Positions 26,344 through 36,574 of a stretch of 64,000 bases of DNA are shown piece after piece. Position numbers and translations under genes: made by a program. How positions within the stretch are numbered: the stretch's first letter is position 1; each line of letters begins with the position of its first letter. The stretch comes from Staphylococcus schweitzeri (GTDB taxonomy: Bacteria; Bacillota; Bacilli; Staphylococcales; Staphylococcaceae), in NCBI RefSeq assembly GCF_002902405.1, contig NZ_PPQS01000025.1, forward strand, positions 62,001 through 126,000, in the 5' to 3' direction. The notes under the pieces were generated by a model. That model was not told the DNA's origin. It searched no databases and worked only from the letters and a program-made list of their open reading frames with translations.

Positions 26344-26793
26344 ATATAAATAACAACCCTTGATTGTAGATAATGGTGCAATCAAGGGTTTCTTCATAGC
26401 TATCAAAAATTATATAGTTTATTCGATTATTCATAGTTCATGTAATTAGTAAAAATATTAATTTTATTAATGTGTTAGCTTTAATTATATAAAGGCAAAC
26501 TGTATAATATAAAGGTATAAAACATTTTGTATAAAGACAACTTCATATTTACAACTTCATTTTTAAGAGAGAATATCAAAAATGGCAATCAAAATATAGT
26601 CGATATCATATTGCTTGGAGAATGTTCATAGTAGCTCAAGTACATAAAGATATGTCGTGAATGAAGCATAAAAGTCTATAAAGGTAAAATATAAAAGAGC
26701 GTGCTGAAATTACACTAAGTATACAAGTATTTGGTGTATACCTAAAAGATCGTTTAATATAAAATATATGAATTTTAAGTAGAGGGATAAGAT
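26344..26793. other. Intergenic region between gatB and dgkB
   Basis: 450 AT-rich bases. A hairpin lies just after gatB, and an imperfect palindrome (GTATAC ... GTATAC) lies near 26718-26741. No ORF or RNA gene was recognised; the dgkB promoter is presumably here. Confidence 0.45.
26355..26390 (+). terminator. Hairpin after gatCAB
   Basis: AACCCTTGATTG pairs with CAATCAAGGGTT, followed by TCTTC. It is a stable stem with a weak T-run placed directly after the gatB stop. Confidence 0.65.
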
Positions 26794-27741
26794 ATGAGGA
26801 AACGTGCAAGAATCATTTATAACCCGACATCAGGTAAAGAACAATTTAAAAGAGATTTACCTGATGCCTTAATAAAATTAGAAAAAGCCGGATATGAAAC
26901 GAGTGCATATGCAACTGAGAAAATTGGGGATGCCACACTTGAAGCGGAAAGAGCTATGCATGAAAATTATGATATAATCATCGCTGCCGGTGGAGACGGT
27001 ACATTAAATGAGGTAGTTAATGGAATTGCAGAGAAACCGAATCGTCCTAAATTAGGTGTTATTCCTATGGGAACAGTAAATGATTTTGGACGTGCTTTAC
27101 ATATACCTAACGAAATTATGGGTGCATTAGACGTCATCATTGAAGGTTATTCTACTAAAGTAGATATAGGTAAAATGAATAATCGTTACTTTATCAATTT
27201 AGCTGCTGGTGGACAATTGACTCAAGTATCATACGAAACCCCAAGTAAGTTGAAATCAATCGTTGGTCCTTTTGCCTATTACATTAAAGGTTTCGAAATG
27301 TTACCTCAAATGAAAGCTGTTGATTTAAGAATTGAATATGATGGTAATGTTTTCCAAGGAGAAGCTTTATTATTCTTTTTAGGTTTGACAAATTCAATGG
27401 CAGGTTTTGAAAAATTAGTACCAGATGCGAAATTGGATGATGGATATTTTACTTTAATTATTGTTGAAAAATCAAATCTTGCAGAACTAGGGCATATTAT
27501 GACTTTAGCTTCACGAGGTGAACATACAAAACATCCAAAAGTTATATACGAAAAAGCCAAAGCAATTAATATTTCTTCATTTACAGATTTACAGTTAAAT
27601 GTAGATGGTGAGTATGGTGGGAAATTACCAGCTAATTTCTTGAATTTAGAACGTCATATTGATGTTTTTGCACCAAATGATATTGTTAATGAAGAATTGA
27701 TAAATAATGATCATGTTGATGACAATTTAATCGAAGAATAA
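26794..27741 (+). CDS. dgkB: Diacylglycerol kinase DgkB
   Basis: Soluble kinase that recycles the diacylglycerol left over from lipoteichoic acid synthesis into phosphatidic acid. The 315-residue protein is of the DAGK catalytic fold: NPTSGKEQ at residue 10, nucleotide-binding AAGGDGTLNEV near 64-74, GTVNDFGRAL near 93 and the C-terminal LQLNVDGEYGG. GAGGG lies upstream of the ATG. Confidence 0.95.
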   Translation: MRKRARIIYNPTSGKEQFKRDLPDALIKLEKAGYETSAYATEKIGDATLEAERAMHENYDIIIAAGGDGTLNEVVNGIAEKPNRPKLGVIPMGTVNDFGRALHIPNEIMGALDVIIEGYSTKVDIGKMNNRYFINLAAGGQLTQVSYETPSKLKSIVGPFAYYIKGFEMLPQMKAVDLRIEYDGNVFQGEALLFFLGLTNSMAGFEKLVPDAKLDDGYFTLIIVEKSNLAELGHIMTLASRGEHTKHPKVIYEKAKAINISSFTDLQLNVDGEYGGKLPANFLNLERHIDVFAPNDIVNEELINNDHVDDNLIEE

Positions 27742-27766
27742 ACAGAAGTAGTGAAATATATAATGG

Positions 27767-27801
27767 CAGGTTAGGAAGCGCATAATTTTGTTCCTAACCT
27801 G
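27767..27801 (+). terminator. Hairpin between dgkB and the methyltransferase gene
   Basis: CAGGTTAGGAA pairs with TTCCTAACCTG, followed by TTCATTTT. It could terminate or attenuate transcription between the two genes, which are otherwise only 80 bases apart. Confidence 0.6.
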
Positions 27802-27821
27802 TTCATTTTGGAGGTAAAATT

Positions 27822-29183
27822 TTGCAAGCGATAGCTAAAAATGACATTAAAACAGGGACTGTAGTTGATTTAACACATGAAGGACATGGTGTCGTAAAAA
27901 TAGATAGGTTTCCTATTTTTATCCCTCAAGCGCTAATCAATGAACAAATCGAGTATAAAGTAATAAAAGTTAAAAAGAATTTTGCGATTGGTAAATTGCT
28001 GGCTGTTAATACAGAAAGTGAGCACCGAGTGGAACCGCCATGTATATATTATGAACGTTGTGGTGGGTGCCAACTTCAACACTTATCATACGGAGCACAA
28101 CTTGAAATGAAAAAGGAACAAGTGATTAATTTGTTTCAGCGAAAAGCACATTTTGATAATTCTACGATTAACGATACAGTTGGCATGACAGATCCTTGGA
28201 GATATCGAAACAAGTCCCAGATTCCAGTTGGTAAGAATGAACAGAATGAAGTTATTATGGGCTTTTATCGTCAAAGAAGCCATGACATTATTGACATGGA
28301 AAGTTGTTTAATACAAGATTCACAACATCAAGAAGTGATGAATGAAGTTAAATCTATTTTAAAAGATTTAAATGTAAGTATTTATCAAGAACAATTGAAA
28401 AAAGGTTTAATGAGACATTTGGTTGTAAGAACAGGATATCATACAGACGAAATGATGATTATTTTTGTAACTAATGGTAAAAAGTGGCCACAAAAAAATG
28501 CTGTTGTTGAGAAGATATTAGATGCATTTCCTAATGTGACAAGCATTAAACAAAACATTAATGATAGCCACTCTAATGTTATTATGGGACGTCAGTCTAT
28601 AACGCTATATGGTAAAGATACAATTATTGATCAATTAACAGATAGTACATTTAAAATAAGTGATCAGTCATTCTACCAAATTAATTCTGAACAAACAGAG
28701 AAATTATATAATAAAGCAATTGAGTATGCGCAATTGACAGGTAATGAAATTGTATTAGATACCTATTGTGGTATTGGAACAATAGGGCTATATATGGCAC
28801 CACATGCAAAACATGTATACGGTGTTGAAGTTGTTCCCTCTGCAATTGAAGACGCACAACAAAATGCGACTATAAACCAATGCAATAATACAACTTTTGT
28901 CTGTGGGAAAGCTGAAGAAGTTATTTTACAATGGAAAGCACAAGGGATTAAACCAGATGTTGTAATGGTTGATCCTCCAAGAAAGGGCTGTGACGAAACG
29001 TTTATTCAGACTTTGCTTACATTAGAACCTAAGCGTATTGTCTATATTTCATGTAATCCCGCAACACAGCAACGTGATGCATTATTATTAGCTGAAAAAT
29101 ATCAACTTGAAGAGGTAACACCGGTAGATATGTTTCCACAAACAACACATGTTGAGACAGTGGCATTATTCAATTTGAAATAA
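27822..29183 (+). CDS. rlmCD: 23S rRNA m5U methyltransferase (RlmCD/RumA type)
   Basis: SAM-dependent enzyme expected to make 5-methyluridine in 23S rRNA. The 453-residue protein has an N-terminal TRAM domain (about 1-60), a [4Fe-4S] cluster region (CIYYERCGGC near residue 75, plus Cys near 160), SAM-binding LDTYCGIGTIGLY near 306, DPPRKGCD near 385, and the nucleophile in YISCNPAT near 412. It starts at TTG 27822 behind GGAGG. The name follows B. subtilis; a tRNA target (TrmA-like) is less likely given the Fe-S motif. Confidence 0.9.
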   Translation: MQAIAKNDIKTGTVVDLTHEGHGVVKIDRFPIFIPQALINEQIEYKVIKVKKNFAIGKLLAVNTESEHRVEPPCIYYERCGGCQLQHLSYGAQLEMKKEQVINLFQRKAHFDNSTINDTVGMTDPWRYRNKSQIPVGKNEQNEVIMGFYRQRSHDIIDMESCLIQDSQHQEVMNEVKSILKDLNVSIYQEQLKKGLMRHLVVRTGYHTDEMMIIFVTNGKKWPQKNAVVEKILDAFPNVTSIKQNINDSHSNVIMGRQSITLYGKDTIIDQLTDSTFKISDQSFYQINSEQTEKLYNKAIEYAQLTGNEIVLDTYCGIGTIGLYMAPHAKHVYGVEVVPSAIEDAQQNATINQCNNTTFVCGKAEEVILQWKAQGIKPDVVMVDPPRKGCDETFIQTLLTLEPKRIVYISCNPATQQRDALLLAEKYQLEEVTPVDMFPQTTHVETVALFNLK

Positions 29184-29352
29184 CGCACATGATTTGAGAT
29201 AAAATTTCGCCTTAATAAGTGAAGAAAGAAGTCGTATATTAAAATTTTATTACAGCCAATTTAATTTCTTGATATGAACTTTTTAAATTAAATGTGACAT
29301 TGTATACTATATTTAAAGAAGAATAAGAATGTCATGATCGGGAGGGTTGGCA

Positions 29353-29883
29353 ATGCATAAAATTGATTTAACGACAAATAATTTTCAAATGCGAAGGTTT
29401 ATTATCTTGCAACTTGTTATTGCGTTATTCGTGATTTTATTTACGTATAAGTGGGCGTTAGGTGTCACAGCGGTTGTCGATCAAAATATCATCATCAATC
29501 TTGTATATGGGTTTGCTGGATTCATTATTTTATTGATTTTACATGAACTTATCCATAGAGCATTATTTCTTTTATTTAAAAAAGATAGCAAACCTATGTT
29601 TAATATAAAAAAAGATAGAATGTTATTTCAAACTGCAGACGCATGTTTTAACAAATGGCAATTTTCAATTATTATGCTGTCACCACTAATCCTATTAAGT
29701 ACTGGCTTGCTTATTTTAATTAAGGTATTTGGTTATTCATCACTTATTTTTATGTTTAGTATGCATACTGCTTATTGCTTTATAGATATTCTGCTTGTTG
29801 CATTAACATTATCTAGTAATTTTAAATATGTGCAACAAGATAAAGATAGCATTTACTTATATCATCAAAAGCCGATTCAATAA
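29353..29883 (+). CDS. DUF3267 putative zincin membrane peptidase
   Basis: A 176-residue protein with about four membrane helices and a HExxH motif (HELIH near residue 65) next to the second helix, as in the DUF3267 'putative zincin peptidase' family. Its third metal ligand and substrate are unknown. I chose the ATG at 29353 with GGAGGG seven bases upstream. It stands alone between the methyltransferase and dinB. Confidence 0.8.
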   Translation: MHKIDLTTNNFQMRRFIILQLVIALFVILFTYKWALGVTAVVDQNIIINLVYGFAGFIILLILHELIHRALFLLFKKDSKPMFNIKKDRMLFQTADACFNKWQFSIIMLSPLILLSTGLLILIKVFGYSSLIFMFSMHTAYCFIDILLVALTLSSNFKYVQQDKDSIYLYHQKPIQ

Positions 29884-30128
29884 TAAATTTAAATAAGATG
29901 ATATCAACAAAATGAATATGCTGAATTACTTTGGATTACCTATGTTTTCTTACTCAATCGTCATCATCGTAATGCTTAAATAGCAATTGATTTTATATCA
30001 ACTTGTAGTCATCTCAATATAGTTATCGCTAAGTGCAAGATTTATGTAAAAAAATCATACACAGCGTATAATTATGTTGAGATATTTTTGTGCTTTATAA
30101 AAGTATAAATTAATAGGGAGGTGAGCAC

Positions 30129-31199
30129 TTGACTGAGAGACGAATTATTCATATAGATATGGATTATTTTTTTGCACAAGTTGAAATGAGAGATAACCCC
30201 AAATTGAAAGGCAAACCAGTCATTGTTGGTGGTAAAGCAAGTAGTAGGGGTGTTGTCTCAACAGCATCATACGAAGCACGAAAATACGGCGTCCATTCAG
30301 CAATGCCGATGTCACAAGCACATAAACTATGTCCAAATGGATATTTTGTCACAAGTAATTTTGGTGCTTACCGAGAAACATCCGCACAGATTATGTCTAT
30401 TTTCCGAAGTTATACAGATAAGGTAGAACCGATGTCTTTGGATGAAGCGTATTTAGATATTACAGAATTAGTGAGACCAGACCTTCCTGCTTCGAAAATT
30501 GCTCAGTATATTAGAAAAGATATATTAGTGCAGACTCATTTAACAGCGTCTGCAGGGGTATCTTATAACAAATTTTTAGCTAAATTAGCGAGTGGTATGA
30601 ATAAACCTGATGGTATGACTGTGATTGATTATCAAAATGTCCATGATATTTTGATGGCATTAGATATCGGAGATTTTCCAGGTGTAGGTAAAGCTTCCAA
30701 AAAAGTAATGCATGATAATGGTATTTTTAATGGTAGAGATTTATATAATAAAACGGAATTTGAATTAATTCATTTGTTTGGAAAGAGAGGTCGTGGTTTA
30801 TATAACAAGGCACGCGGCATTGACCAAAGTGAAGTGAAATCATCAAGAGTAAGAAAATCAGTAGGGACTGAACGCACATTTGCTACAGACGTGAATGATG
30901 ATGAAGAGATTTTAAGAAAAGTGTGGGAGTTGTCAGGTAAAACGGCTGAACGTCTTAATAAATTACAGAAGTCAGCTAAAACGATAACGGTTAAAATTAA
31001 AACATATCAATTTGAAACGTTATCTAAGCAAATGAGTTTGAGAGATTCAGTAAGTTCTGAAGAAGATATCTATAACATTGCATATTTACTTTATAACGAT
31101 TTAAAAGATCCAGATGTACCAATTCGACTTATTGGTGTCACTGTAGGTAATTTAGAACGATCAACTTATAAAAATATGACCATATATGACTTCATATAA
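30129..31199 (+). CDS. dinB: DNA polymerase IV (Y family)
   Basis: Error-prone translesion polymerase. The 356-residue protein has the Y-family metal sites: [10 protein letters not shown] near residue 9 and [10 protein letters not shown] near 103, with YEARKYGV in the finger region. The little-finger domain covers about 235-345. It starts at TTG 30129 behind GGGAGGTG. The usual C-terminal beta-clamp motif is not obvious in the final residues, which end in the sequence YDFI. I saw no clear LexA box in the upstream gap. Confidence 0.95.
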   Translation: MTERRIIHIDMDYFFAQVEMRDNPKLKGKPVIVGGKASSRGVVSTASYEARKYGVHSAMPMSQAHKLCPNGYFVTSNFGAYRETSAQIMSIFRSYTDKVEPMSLDEAYLDITELVRPDLPASKIAQYIRKDILVQTHLTASAGVSYNKFLAKLASGMNKPDGMTVIDYQNVHDILMALDIGDFPGVGKASKKVMHDNGIFNGRDLYNKTEFELIHLFGKRGRGLYNKARGIDQSEVKSSRVRKSVGTERTFATDVNDDEEILRKVWELSGKTAERLNKLQKSAKTITVKIKTYQFETLSKQMSLRDSVSSEEDIYNIAYLLYNDLKDPDVPIRLIGVTVGNLERSTYKNMTIYDFI

Positions 31200-31201
31200 A
31201 C

Positions 31202-31250
31202 AAACGCCCAATAAAATGTCACTTTTAAAGTGACATTTTATTGGGCGTTT
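31202..31250. terminator. Bidirectional terminator between dinB and the exonuclease
   Basis: A long perfect inverted repeat (AAACGCCCAATAAAATGTCA and its complement) sits between two convergent genes, each strand ending TTT. It is one of the strongest hairpins in the window. Confidence 0.85.
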
Positions 31251-31259
31251 AATGTTGGG

Positions 31260-31811
31260 TTAGCCTTTATCTTTTAAATTTTTACCATAAATATTAGTTA
31301 CATGTGTTAAATTTTCATAATTTTTCAATAGTCTAAAAGTAATCATTGCACATGCTTTGGCATCATTTAATGCATCGTGATGACCATGAAAATCTAATTG
31401 GTAAAATTCCATCATATGTTTCAAACCGTATCGATAAGAATCGACTGTTCTTTTAGCGAGTTGATAGCTACAAAAGTAAGTTAAATTTGGTGTCGGCAAA
31501 CCAATATTTTGTATACTTTGATGTAAAACGTTCATATCAAATGCCGCGTTATGTGCGACAACAGGTAAATCTGCAATGAATTGCATCATATATGGGAATA
31601 CAAAGTCGAATGTAGGTGCACTTTCAACATCTTCAGGTTGAATGCCATGGACTTTGATATTTTGTTGTGAAAAATAATCTTGTGGGTTCACAAGTGTATG
31701 AAACGTTTCTGTAATTTGACTATCAATGACTTTTACCATACCGACAGAACAAATACTAGTACGTTTCCCATTTGCTGTTTCAAAATCAAGTGCGACAAAT
31801 GCATTGTTCAT
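31260..31811 (-). CDS. DnaQ-family 3'-5' exonuclease
   Basis: A 183-residue stand-alone DEDDh exonuclease of the DNA polymerase III epsilon family. The conserved acidic residues are seen: ALDFETAN (Exo I) near residue 8, VAHNAAFDMNVL (Exo II) near 85, and HHDALNDAKA (Exo III) near 147. There is no polymerase or helicase domain. It may process DNA repair intermediates or RNA. No partner gene suggests which; dinB is convergent. Confidence 0.85.
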   Translation of the reverse strand: MNNAFVALDFETANGKRTSICSVGMVKVIDSQITETFHTLVNPQDYFSQQNIKVHGIQPEDVESAPTFDFVFPYMMQFIADLPVVAHNAAFDMNVLHQSIQNIGLPTPNLTYFCSYQLAKRTVDSYRYGLKHMMEFYQLDFHGHHDALNDAKACAMITFRLLKNYENLTHVTNIYGKNLKDKG

Positions 31812-31931
31812 TTTGTATATTACAGCTCCTTAAAGATAAGTTTCATGTTTATAACTTTACATTAAAATTCAGATATATCATAATGATTTTGCTTTAAAAA
31901 TATGTATTTTTTAGAAAGAGATGGTTTGTTC

Positions 31932-33386
31932 GTGCTTAAAATTGAAAGCGGATTGATTCAAGGTTATTATCGAAATAATATGTATCATTTTTTAGGAATA
32001 CCATATGCTGAACCACCTGTAAGTAATTTAAGATGGAAGGCACCGAGAGCTCCACAAAAATGGAAGGGCATTTATCTAGCAAATGAATTTGGTCCTGTGT
32101 GTCCACAAAGAGGTGGTGCTAGCTTCAATTTACGTACTGAAAAGCAAAGTGAAGATTGCTTATACTTAAATGTGTGGTCTACAACTATTGATGCAACTGC
32201 TGAACAACCCGTTATGGTATGGATGCATGGCGGTGGTAATCTTGGAGGTGCAGGGTCTGAAGATGCCTTTGATGGAGAGAAATTAGCACAAAATGGAGTG
32301 ACAGTTGTTACATTTAATTATAGGTTAGGTGCATTCGGCTATATTGCTGACCCAAATATCGGTTGTAATTTTGCTGTTTTAGACCAAATCGCAGCATTAA
32401 GATGGGTTGCTAACAATATACGAAAATTTGGTGGTAATCCTGACAATGTAACAATATTTGGAGAATCAGCTGGAGCGCAGGCAGTAAGGTATTTATTATC
32501 AGCGAAAAATGCAAAAGGCTTATTTCATAAAGTAATCATTCAAAGTGCCGGCTTTGAAAAGTATGTGTTCTCAGAAGAACCTACATATGAAAAAGTAGCT
32601 AAACAAACAAGTAAAATGTTTGAAGAGTTAGGCAGTCATAACCTAGAAGAACTTCAAAGTGTATCTACTGAACGTTTATTAGATATTTCGACTAAGTATT
32701 CTGGTGTACGACCACCTAGAGGACAAGTTCATACACCTGCAAATTTAGTATGGAATCAGGTCCCAGATGGAGAGATTATTTCGAAATCACATTTCCCTGC
32801 ATTATCGAAAGATATACCGATATTAATTGGATGTGTTGAAAACGAAGCTAGATATTTTATAAAACCAAATAAAACATATCCTGAAGAAGTATTATTGAAA
32901 ATGGTAGATACTTTGGCTAATAGCAAGAAAGAACTCATTTTGTCATATTTTAAACAGCATAATTATTCAAATTATGAAGCATTAGATAAAGTTTTTACCA
33001 CTGTTATTTGGTTTGAACCTTGTTTAGCAACAATAAAACGTTTTGAGAAGTTGTGTGAACATATATATTATTATCACTTTGCAAGAGTTTCACCTAAGTA
33101 TAAAATGAACAACGAGTTAGCTAAACATACCTCTGAGATAAAATATATATTTGGAAATTTAACACCTGAAGAAGATTATGACGAAATCGACAAAGAGGTT
33201 TCTTATAAAATGCAATATGCATGGTCAACTTTTGCGAAATATGGTGTGCCGAAAAATATAGATCATTCTAATTGGTGTCATTACGACAAAAATAATCCAT
33301 ACTACACATTGATTAACAATCGCATTCAAACTAAACCATTAAAGATAAATCAGTTAACAGGGTATATACAAGAAATAAGAAACTAA
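31932..33386 (+). CDS. Type B carboxylesterase
   Basis: An alpha/beta hydrolase (carboxylesterase/para-nitrobenzyl esterase type) that cleaves carboxylic esters; the natural substrate is unknown. The 484-residue protein has the FLGIPYAEPP start, the EDCLYLNVW motif, an oxyanion-hole HGGGN, the nucleophile in FGESAGA near residue 184, an acid in CVENEARYF, and the probable catalytic His in AKHTSEIKYIFG near 398. I prefer the GTG at 31932; the ATG at 31902 has no ribosome site. No signal peptide, so it is cytosolic. Confidence 0.85.
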   Translation: MLKIESGLIQGYYRNNMYHFLGIPYAEPPVSNLRWKAPRAPQKWKGIYLANEFGPVCPQRGGASFNLRTEKQSEDCLYLNVWSTTIDATAEQPVMVWMHGGGNLGGAGSEDAFDGEKLAQNGVTVVTFNYRLGAFGYIADPNIGCNFAVLDQIAALRWVANNIRKFGGNPDNVTIFGESAGAQAVRYLLSAKNAKGLFHKVIIQSAGFEKYVFSEEPTYEKVAKQTSKMFEELGSHNLEELQSVSTERLLDISTKYSGVRPPRGQVHTPANLVWNQVPDGEIISKSHFPALSKDIPILIGCVENEARYFIKPNKTYPEEVLLKMVDTLANSKKELILSYFKQHNYSNYEALDKVFTTVIWFEPCLATIKRFEKLCEHIYYYHFARVSPKYKMNNELAKHTSEIKYIFGNLTPEEDYDEIDKEVSYKMQYAWSTFAKYGVPKNIDHSNWCHYDKNNPYYTLINNRIQTKPLKINQLTGYIQEIRN

Positions 33387-33459
33387 ATTACCCGAGAAGA
33401 TTTAATATTGAAGGCTCTTAATAATAATATAGTAAAGAAATAAAAAAATTCATATGTTT

Positions 33460-33516
33460 AAGTCGGATGGATATAAAAGGTTTAATCGTTTTTATCTGTG
33501 CGACTTTTTTGTTTTG
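33460..33516 (+). terminator. Terminator of the carboxylesterase gene
   Basis: AAGTCG and an interrupted longer stem pair with CGACTT, followed by TTTTGTTTT. It lies about 75 bases after the stop. Confidence 0.65.
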
Positions 33517-33584
33517 ACAAATAAAAAAACGCAGATCAATGATTTAGAAAATAAATCTAAAGATCTCCGCAATACAAAATAATA

Positions 33585-33620
33585 TAGACATTGGGTGTTT
33601 AATAGAAACCCAAATGTCTA
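33585..33620 (-). terminator. Hairpin after ftnA
   Basis: TAGACATTGGGT pairs with ACCCAAATGTCTA with one bulge. It is just past the ftnA stop on the minus strand and is followed by a T-rich stretch. Confidence 0.5.
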
Positions 33621-33664
33621 TCATGTCGTATGATATCTACCTGTTTGTTAATATAGTTTGTTAA

Positions 33665-34165
33665 TTATTCTTCGTCAAAAGTACGAGCGCCTAATTCTTT
33701 TTCATAAAGATATAATGCGTTGCTATCATCACCAATACGAGTTAAGTAATTGATGTGTGTTTCAAACATTGCTTCTTCTTCTACTTGCTCATCTAAGAAC
33801 CAATTTAAGAATGAAATAGTTGCATAGTCTTTATCTTGACGTGCAATTTCTGATAAGTTGTAAAAGCGTTTAGTTACCTCTTGTTCTTGAGATAAGCTAT
33901 CTTTGAAAGCTTCTAATATGCTTGAGAAATCAATTTTTGGTGCAGGAATTGCTCTGAATTCCGCATGAGCACCTCTGTCATTAATATAGTTATAAATTTT
34001 ATGACCATGGAATCGTTCTTCTTTAGCTTGTTGAATGAAAAAGTTTGCGAAACCTTCATATGATTCTTTATCACAATATGCTGCCATTGCCATATATGCA
34101 TGTGCTGCAAAGTACTCATGATTCATTTGATCGTTTAATGCTTCTAATAGATTTTTACTTAACAT
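33665..34165 (-). CDS. ftnA: Ferritin FtnA
   Basis: Stores iron as ferric mineral in a 24-subunit shell. The 166-residue non-haem ferritin has ferroxidase residues in [14 protein letters not shown] near 15-30 and [13 protein letters not shown] near 50-60, and the distal glutamates near 94-127. GAGGTG precedes the ATG. A PerR box lies about 80 bases upstream, consistent with the known peroxide and iron control of ftnA in S. aureus. Confidence 0.97.
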   Translation of the reverse strand: MLSKNLLEALNDQMNHEYFAAHAYMAMAAYCDKESYEGFANFFIQQAKEERFHGHKIYNYINDRGAHAEFRAIPAPKIDFSSILEAFKDSLSQEQEVTKRFYNLSEIARQDKDYATISFLNWFLDEQVEEEAMFETHINYLTRIGDDSNALYLYEKELGARTFDEE

Positions 34166-34242
34166 TGTAATACACCTCTTATTTGTAAATTAAAATTACT
34201 ATGAATTGCATTTAGTATAACAGACTCATTCTCAATTGTAAA

Positions 34243-34257
34243 TAATAATAATTATAA
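34243..34257. promoter_or_regulatory. PerR box upstream of ftnA
   Basis: On the ftnA strand TTATAATTATTATTA matches the PerR consensus TTATAATNATTATAA at all but one position. It sits about 80 bases before the ftnA start. Confidence 0.7.
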
Positions 34258-34346
34258 TTTAAACCCTAAAATTAATAGTCTAATTGAGAAAATATATCAT
34301 TTAGTAATATATAATTGAGAATAAATATCATTTCTAGTAACCTAAA

Positions 34347-34361
34347 TGAGAATCATTATAA
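34347..34361 (+). promoter_or_regulatory. Fur/PerR-like box between ftnA and murT
   Basis: TGAGAATCATTATAA matches the Fur 7-1-7 core TGATAATNATTATCA at 13 of 15 positions, and the PerR box equally well. It could be a second ftnA operator or serve murT. The gap also holds several TTGAGAA repeats. Confidence 0.4.
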
Positions 34362-34417
34362 ATTAGAGATGATAGATCGATTTATGATTGAGAAACTTTT
34401 TTGAAGTTACCTTATCA

Positions 34418-34426
34418 TGTTATAAT
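34418..34426 (+). promoter_or_regulatory. Extended -10 promoter of murT-gatD
   Basis: TGTTATAAT (extended -10) lies 30 bases before murT, with a TTTTGA-type -35 about 16 bases upstream. Confidence 0.5.
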
Positions 34427-34456
34427 GATGCGAGTGGAAATTAGAGGAGGAAACAC

Positions 34457-35770
34457 ATGAGACAGTGGACGGCAATCCATCTAGCGAAGTTGGCGCGTAA
34501 AGCAAGTAGAGCGGTAGGTAAAAAGGGTACTGATTTACCAGGACAAATCGCTAGAAGAGTGGATATAAATATATTAAGAAAATTAGCTGAACAAGTTGAT
34601 GATATTGTATTTATTAGCGGAACAAACGGTAAAACAACAACTTCAAACTTAATTGGACATACTTTAAAAGCAAATAATATTGAAATCATACACAATAATG
34701 AAGGCGCTAATATGGCAGCTGGTATTACGTCAGCATTTATCATACAGTCAACGCCGAAGACTAAAATCGCGGTAATCGAAATTGATGAAGGATCGATTCC
34801 ACGTGTTTTAAAAGAAGTAACACCTTCTATGATGGTGTTTACAAATTTCTTTAGAGATCAAATGGATCGATTCGGTGAAATTGATATTATGGTTAATAAC
34901 ATTGCAACGACAATTAGTAATAAAGGCATCAAATTATTGCTAAATGCTGATGATCCATTTGTGAGTCGTTTAAAAATCGCAAGTGATACGATTGTGTACT
35001 ATGGTATGAAAGCACATGCCCATGAATTTGAACAAAGTACGATGAATGAAAGTCGCTATTGTCCAAACTGTGGTCGCTTATTGCAATATGATTATATCCA
35101 TTATAATCAAATCGGACATTATCACTGTCAGTGTGGTTTCAAACGAGAACAAGTTAAATATGAGATTTCAAATTTTGAAGTTGCACCGTTTTTACACTTA
35201 AATATTAATAATGAAAAATATAATATGAAAATTGCTGGTGACTTTAATGCGTATAATGCATTAGCTGCATATACTGTATTAAGAGAGTTAGGGCTTAATG
35301 AAGGAGCAATTAAGAATGGGTTTGAAACTTATACATCAGATAACGGTCGCATGCAGTATTTTAAAAAAGACAATAAAGAAGCGATGATAAACTTAGCTAA
35401 AAACCCTGCAGGTATGAATGCAAGTTTATCAGTTGGTGAGCAATTAGAAGGTGAAAAAGTGTATGTTATTTCCCTAAATGATAATGCTGCTGATGGACGT
35501 GATACTTCATGGATATATGATGCAGATTTCGAAAAATTATCTAAGCAACAAATTGAAGCTATCATCGTGACAGGTACTCGAGCAGAAGAACTTCAATTGC
35601 GATTGAAGTTAGCAGAGGTTGAAGTACCTATTATTGTTGAACGTGATATTTACAAAGCAACAGCAAAGACAATGGATTATCAAGGGTTTACAGTTGCTAT
35701 TCCTAACTACACGTCATTAGCGCCTATGCTTGAACAATTAAATCGTTCATTTGAAGGAGGTCAATCATAA
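34457..35770 (+). CDS. murT: Lipid II isoglutaminyl synthase subunit MurT
   Basis: ATP-dependent Mur-ligase-like subunit that, with GatD, amidates the D-glutamate of lipid II, a step needed for efficient transpeptidation and methicillin resistance. The 437-residue protein has the P-loop [11 protein letters not shown] near residue 53, a central domain with a four-cysteine zinc ribbon insertion (Cys202, 205, 224 and 226), and a C-terminal DUF1727 domain with the [15 protein letters not shown] segment thought to complete the GatD active site. GAGGAGG precedes the ATG. gatD starts two bases after its stop. Confidence 0.97.
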   Translation: MRQWTAIHLAKLARKASRAVGKKGTDLPGQIARRVDINILRKLAEQVDDIVFISGTNGKTTTSNLIGHTLKANNIEIIHNNEGANMAAGITSAFIIQSTPKTKIAVIEIDEGSIPRVLKEVTPSMMVFTNFFRDQMDRFGEIDIMVNNIATTISNKGIKLLLNADDPFVSRLKIASDTIVYYGMKAHAHEFEQSTMNESRYCPNCGRLLQYDYIHYNQIGHYHCQCGFKREQVKYEISNFEVAPFLHLNINNEKYNMKIAGDFNAYNALAAYTVLRELGLNEGAIKNGFETYTSDNGRMQYFKKDNKEAMINLAKNPAGMNASLSVGEQLEGEKVYVISLNDNAADGRDTSWIYDADFEKLSKQQIEAIIVTGTRAEELQLRLKLAEVEVPIIVERDIYKATAKTMDYQGFTVAIPNYTSLAPMLEQLNRSFEGGQS

Positions 35771-35771
35771 T

Positions 35772-36488
35772 ATGCATGAATTGACTATTTATCATTTTAT
35801 GTCAGATAAATTGAATTTATATAGTGATATTGGAAATATTATTGCTTTAAGACAACGCGCCAAAAAACGTAATATTAAAGTTAATGTCGTTGAAATTAAT
35901 GAAACAGAAGGTATTACATTTGATGATTGTGATATTTTCTTCATTGGTGGTGGAAGTGATAGAGAACAAGCGCTTGCTACAAAAGAATTAAGTAAAATTA
36001 AGGCCCCACTTAAAGAAGCGATTGAAGATGGTATGCCAGGACTAACAGTTTGTGGTGGCTACCAATTTTTAGGAACAAAATATATTACACCTGACGGAAC
36101 AGAATTAGAAGGGTTAGGTATTTTAGATTTCTATACTGAGTCAAAGACAAGCCGCCTTACAGGTGACATTGTCATTGAAAGTGATACATTTGGTACTATT
36201 GTTGGTTTCGAAAACCACGGTGGTAGAACATATCATAACTTCGGTACACTTGGTCATGTTACATTCGGTTACGGTAATAATGACGAAGATAAAAAAGAAG
36301 GCATTCATTATAAAAATTTATTAGGAACATATTTACATGGACCAATCTTACCTAAAAACTATGAAATTACTGACTATTTATTAGAAAAAGCGTGTGAACG
36401 TAAGGGTATTCCGTTTGAGCCTAAAGAAATAGATAATGAAGCGGAAAAACAAGCGAAACAAGTATTAATAGACAGAGCAAATAAATAG
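35772..36488 (+). CDS. gatD: Lipid II isoglutaminyl synthase subunit GatD
   Basis: Class I glutamine amidotransferase subunit that supplies ammonia to MurT. The 238-residue protein has the nucleophile Cys94 (TVCGGYQF) and the catalytic His in TYLHGPIL near 189. The S. aureus protein I remember is 243 residues ending RQKKSR. Here a TAG replaces the expected Gln codon, and the following in-frame codons AAG AAA TCT CGT TAA still encode KKSR and a stop. The last residues are therefore trimmed, which should not affect catalysis. The start at 35772 uses GGAGG in the murT end. Confidence 0.95.
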   Translation: MHELTIYHFMSDKLNLYSDIGNIIALRQRAKKRNIKVNVVEINETEGITFDDCDIFFIGGGSDREQALATKELSKIKAPLKEAIEDGMPGLTVCGGYQFLGTKYITPDGTELEGLGILDFYTESKTSRLTGDIVIESDTFGTIVGFENHGGRTYHNFGTLGHVTFGYGNNDEDKKEGIHYKNLLGTYLHGPILPKNYEITDYLLEKACERKGIPFEPKEIDNEAEKQAKQVLIDRANK

Positions 36489-36574
36489 AAGAAATCTCGT
36501 TAACTCTGAGCATCGTATCAATGGATTTAAAATTGATAAACGATGAAGAATAGCAATTAATCATATTCGTATAG

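Noticed and set aside
26710-26750. Palindrome GTATAC ... GTATAC upstream of dgkB
   Set aside because: Short and AT-rich; it matches no operator I know, so it is noted only in the intergenic entry.
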